A stretch of 64,000 nt of DNA from positions 1 to 64,000 of the forward strand of contig VXRG01000004.1 in assembly GCA_009838625.1 (NCBI GenBank). Direction: 5' to 3'. Shown here one piece after another: positions 63,227-64,000 of this stretch (its first letter is position 1; each line of letters opens with the position of its first letter). Source of the DNA: Caldilineaceae bacterium SB0664_bin_27. Its GTDB lineage: Bacteria; Chloroflexota; Anaerolineae; Caldilineales; Caldilineaceae. Both the position numbers and the translations under genes were made by a program. The notes beneath the pieces were generated by a model. That model saw only the letters and a list, made by a program, of their open reading frames with translations. It was not told the DNA's origin and ran no database searches.

Positions 63227-64000
63227 TCAACCCTGTATCTCCTCCACGAGGCGGGCCAGGACTATCTCTTCTTCGCCTTCCTCCAACGTTTGCGGATTCA
63301 GCATGATGGTTTCGTCCGGTCCGGAGGCCGCGTTTACTGACGGCGTCCCGTCGCGCATTCCCTGGAGGATCTCGCTGTGCGTTCGACCCACAACGGAGGC
63401 ATCGATCTGGACGCGAGTGCGCGGCATCGGTTGGTTCGCCTCGCTGGGGAATGACCGGGTGGCAGTCACACCGTCCAGCCGGTTAAGCTCACTGCACCAT
63501 CCGGCCACGATCTCCTCCATCTGCGAGGCCCGCGCTTCGTGATCGAGGGACAGGTAGCGCTCGACAGCGGCAAGCACACCCACCATCTCCTCCTTGCCGA
63601 CTTTCATGGGGCGGCCGATGTTGTGGTGAGGAGGACCGTTGAGGGCGCAGGCGTCGATGAGCCACTGCTTGCCCAGCACGAGGCCGGAGGACTGGGGACC
63701 GCGCAGGTCTTTGCCGCCGCTGAAGATGGCGCCGTCCGCGCCCATCTGGGTGAACTTCCACAGGTTTTCAATGGGCGGGAGCTGGGCGGCGGCGTCCACG
63801 AGGACCGGGACACCGTGTGCGTGGGCGGTGTCGATCACCTTTTCCAGGGGAATGTCGCCAGGCGACCCCAATGCGCCCTCAAACCAGATCACCGCAGCAG
63901 TCTTTTCGTTGATCGCTCTCTCCAGATGCCAGACTTCGGCTTCGCCGGGCCAGCCGATCTCAATCAGCTTGACGCCAACCTGGCGGACGGCGTGATCGTA
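63227..64000 (-). CDS. SelA-like aminotransferase-fold PLP enzyme, partial
   Basis: The frame is open to the window edge, so the N-terminus is missing; 257 C-terminal residues are visible. It is a fold type I PLP enzyme of the SelA/DgaE-like group: VDAAAQLPPIENLW with the PLP-contact Asp, then FSGGKDLRGPQSSGLVLG with the Schiff-base Lys, then a C-terminal small domain. Relatives are sugar-acid ammonia-lyases or selenocysteine-synthase homologs. No selC or selB is seen here, so a catabolic lyase is more likely. The track ORF begins at an internal codon at 63892. Confidence 0.85.
   Translation of the reverse strand, partial: YDHAVRQVGVKLIEIGWPGEAEVWHLERAINEKTAAVIWFEGALGSPGDIPLEKVIDTAHAHGVPVLVDAAAQLPPIENLWKFTQMGADGAIFSGGKDLRGPQSSGLVLGKQWLIDACALNGPPHHNIGRPMKVGKEEMVGVLAAVERYLSLDHEARASQMEEIVAGWCSELNRLDGVTATRSFPSEANQPMPRTRVQIDASVVGRTHSEILQGMRDGTPSVNAASGPDETIMLNPQTLEEGEEEIVLARLVEEIQG

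Noticed and set aside
63227-64000. Selenocysteine synthase (selA) assignment
   Set aside because: The visible part fits the broader SelA-like/ammonia-lyase group, no other sel gene is in view, and the N-terminus is outside the window.

Overview
The window looks like a chromosomal segment of an uncultured Chloroflexota bacterium, probably Anaerolineae/Caldilineae-like. This is inference from gene content, not from a phylogenetic marker. Supporting features are high GC, a fused alpha-beta glycyl-tRNA synthetase, adjacent TIGR03960/TIGR03936-type genes, many enolase-superfamily and phytanoyl-CoA-dioxygenase-type genes, sugar importers with lipoprotein binding proteins but no local ATPase, and exported proteins with Pro/Thr-rich linkers. 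I see no phage, insertion sequence, rRNA or CRISPR array.

Layout. 0.7-10.4 kb (minus): an SDR, a phytanoyl-CoA dioxygenase-like enzyme, glycyl-tRNA synthetase, then two tandem enolase-superfamily paralogs and two tandem NAD-dependent epimerase paralogs. 10.9-13.9 kb (plus): a mandelate racemase-like dehydratase, KDPG-type aldolase and KDG-type kinase, a plausible sugar-acid catabolic route. 14.0-18.6 kb (plus): three envelope proteins with unusual architectures (degenerate J domain-TM-SH3; TM-LysM x3-cytochrome c; ScyD-like propeller-HbpS/GlcG domain). 18.7-24.8 kb (minus): sugar ABC importer plus two xylose-isomerase-like barrels and an amidohydrolase. 24.8-26.1 kb: a gene-free, repeat-rich stretch. 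26.1-30.2 kb: moaB, a permease remnant, a structured leader, a glycoside-hydrolase-like lipoprotein, tRNA-Val and a K+ channel. 30.3-37.4 kb (minus): enoyl-CoA hydratase, purM, a DUF433/DUF5615 toxin-antitoxin-like pair and an ABC-2 exporter operon. 38.0-46.9 kb (plus): threonine synthase, a divergent chaperonin paralog with a beta-propeller partner, dipeptidase, cytochrome c, a decayed toxin-antitoxin locus, RidA, aminotransferase and RraA-like genes. 47.0-49.3 kb (minus): a PA-IL-lectin-like protein and a membrane/SPFH protein. 49.7-55.6 kb (plus): a second sugar importer with ceramidase-like and Gfo/Idh/MocA genes. 55.6-64.0 kb: the radical-SAM pair, tRNA-Glu, RidA plus an enolase-superfamily gene, a Phd/PIN toxin-antitoxin module with a visible operator, small hypotheticals and a truncated SelA-like PLP enzyme.

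The genes mostly describe a heterotroph that imports sugars and oxidises sugar acids. The items I would follow first are the GroEL paralog whose catalytic Asp398 position is Arg, coupled to a propeller protein; the SPFH gene with a strong internal ribosome-binding site at its domain boundary beside a lectin-like gene; the three-way-junction RNA candidate before the glycoside hydrolase; and a dispersed intergenic element seen in several gaps. Coordinates and start codons were judged by eye from ribosome-binding sites and signal peptides. Family calls come from recognised motifs without database searches.
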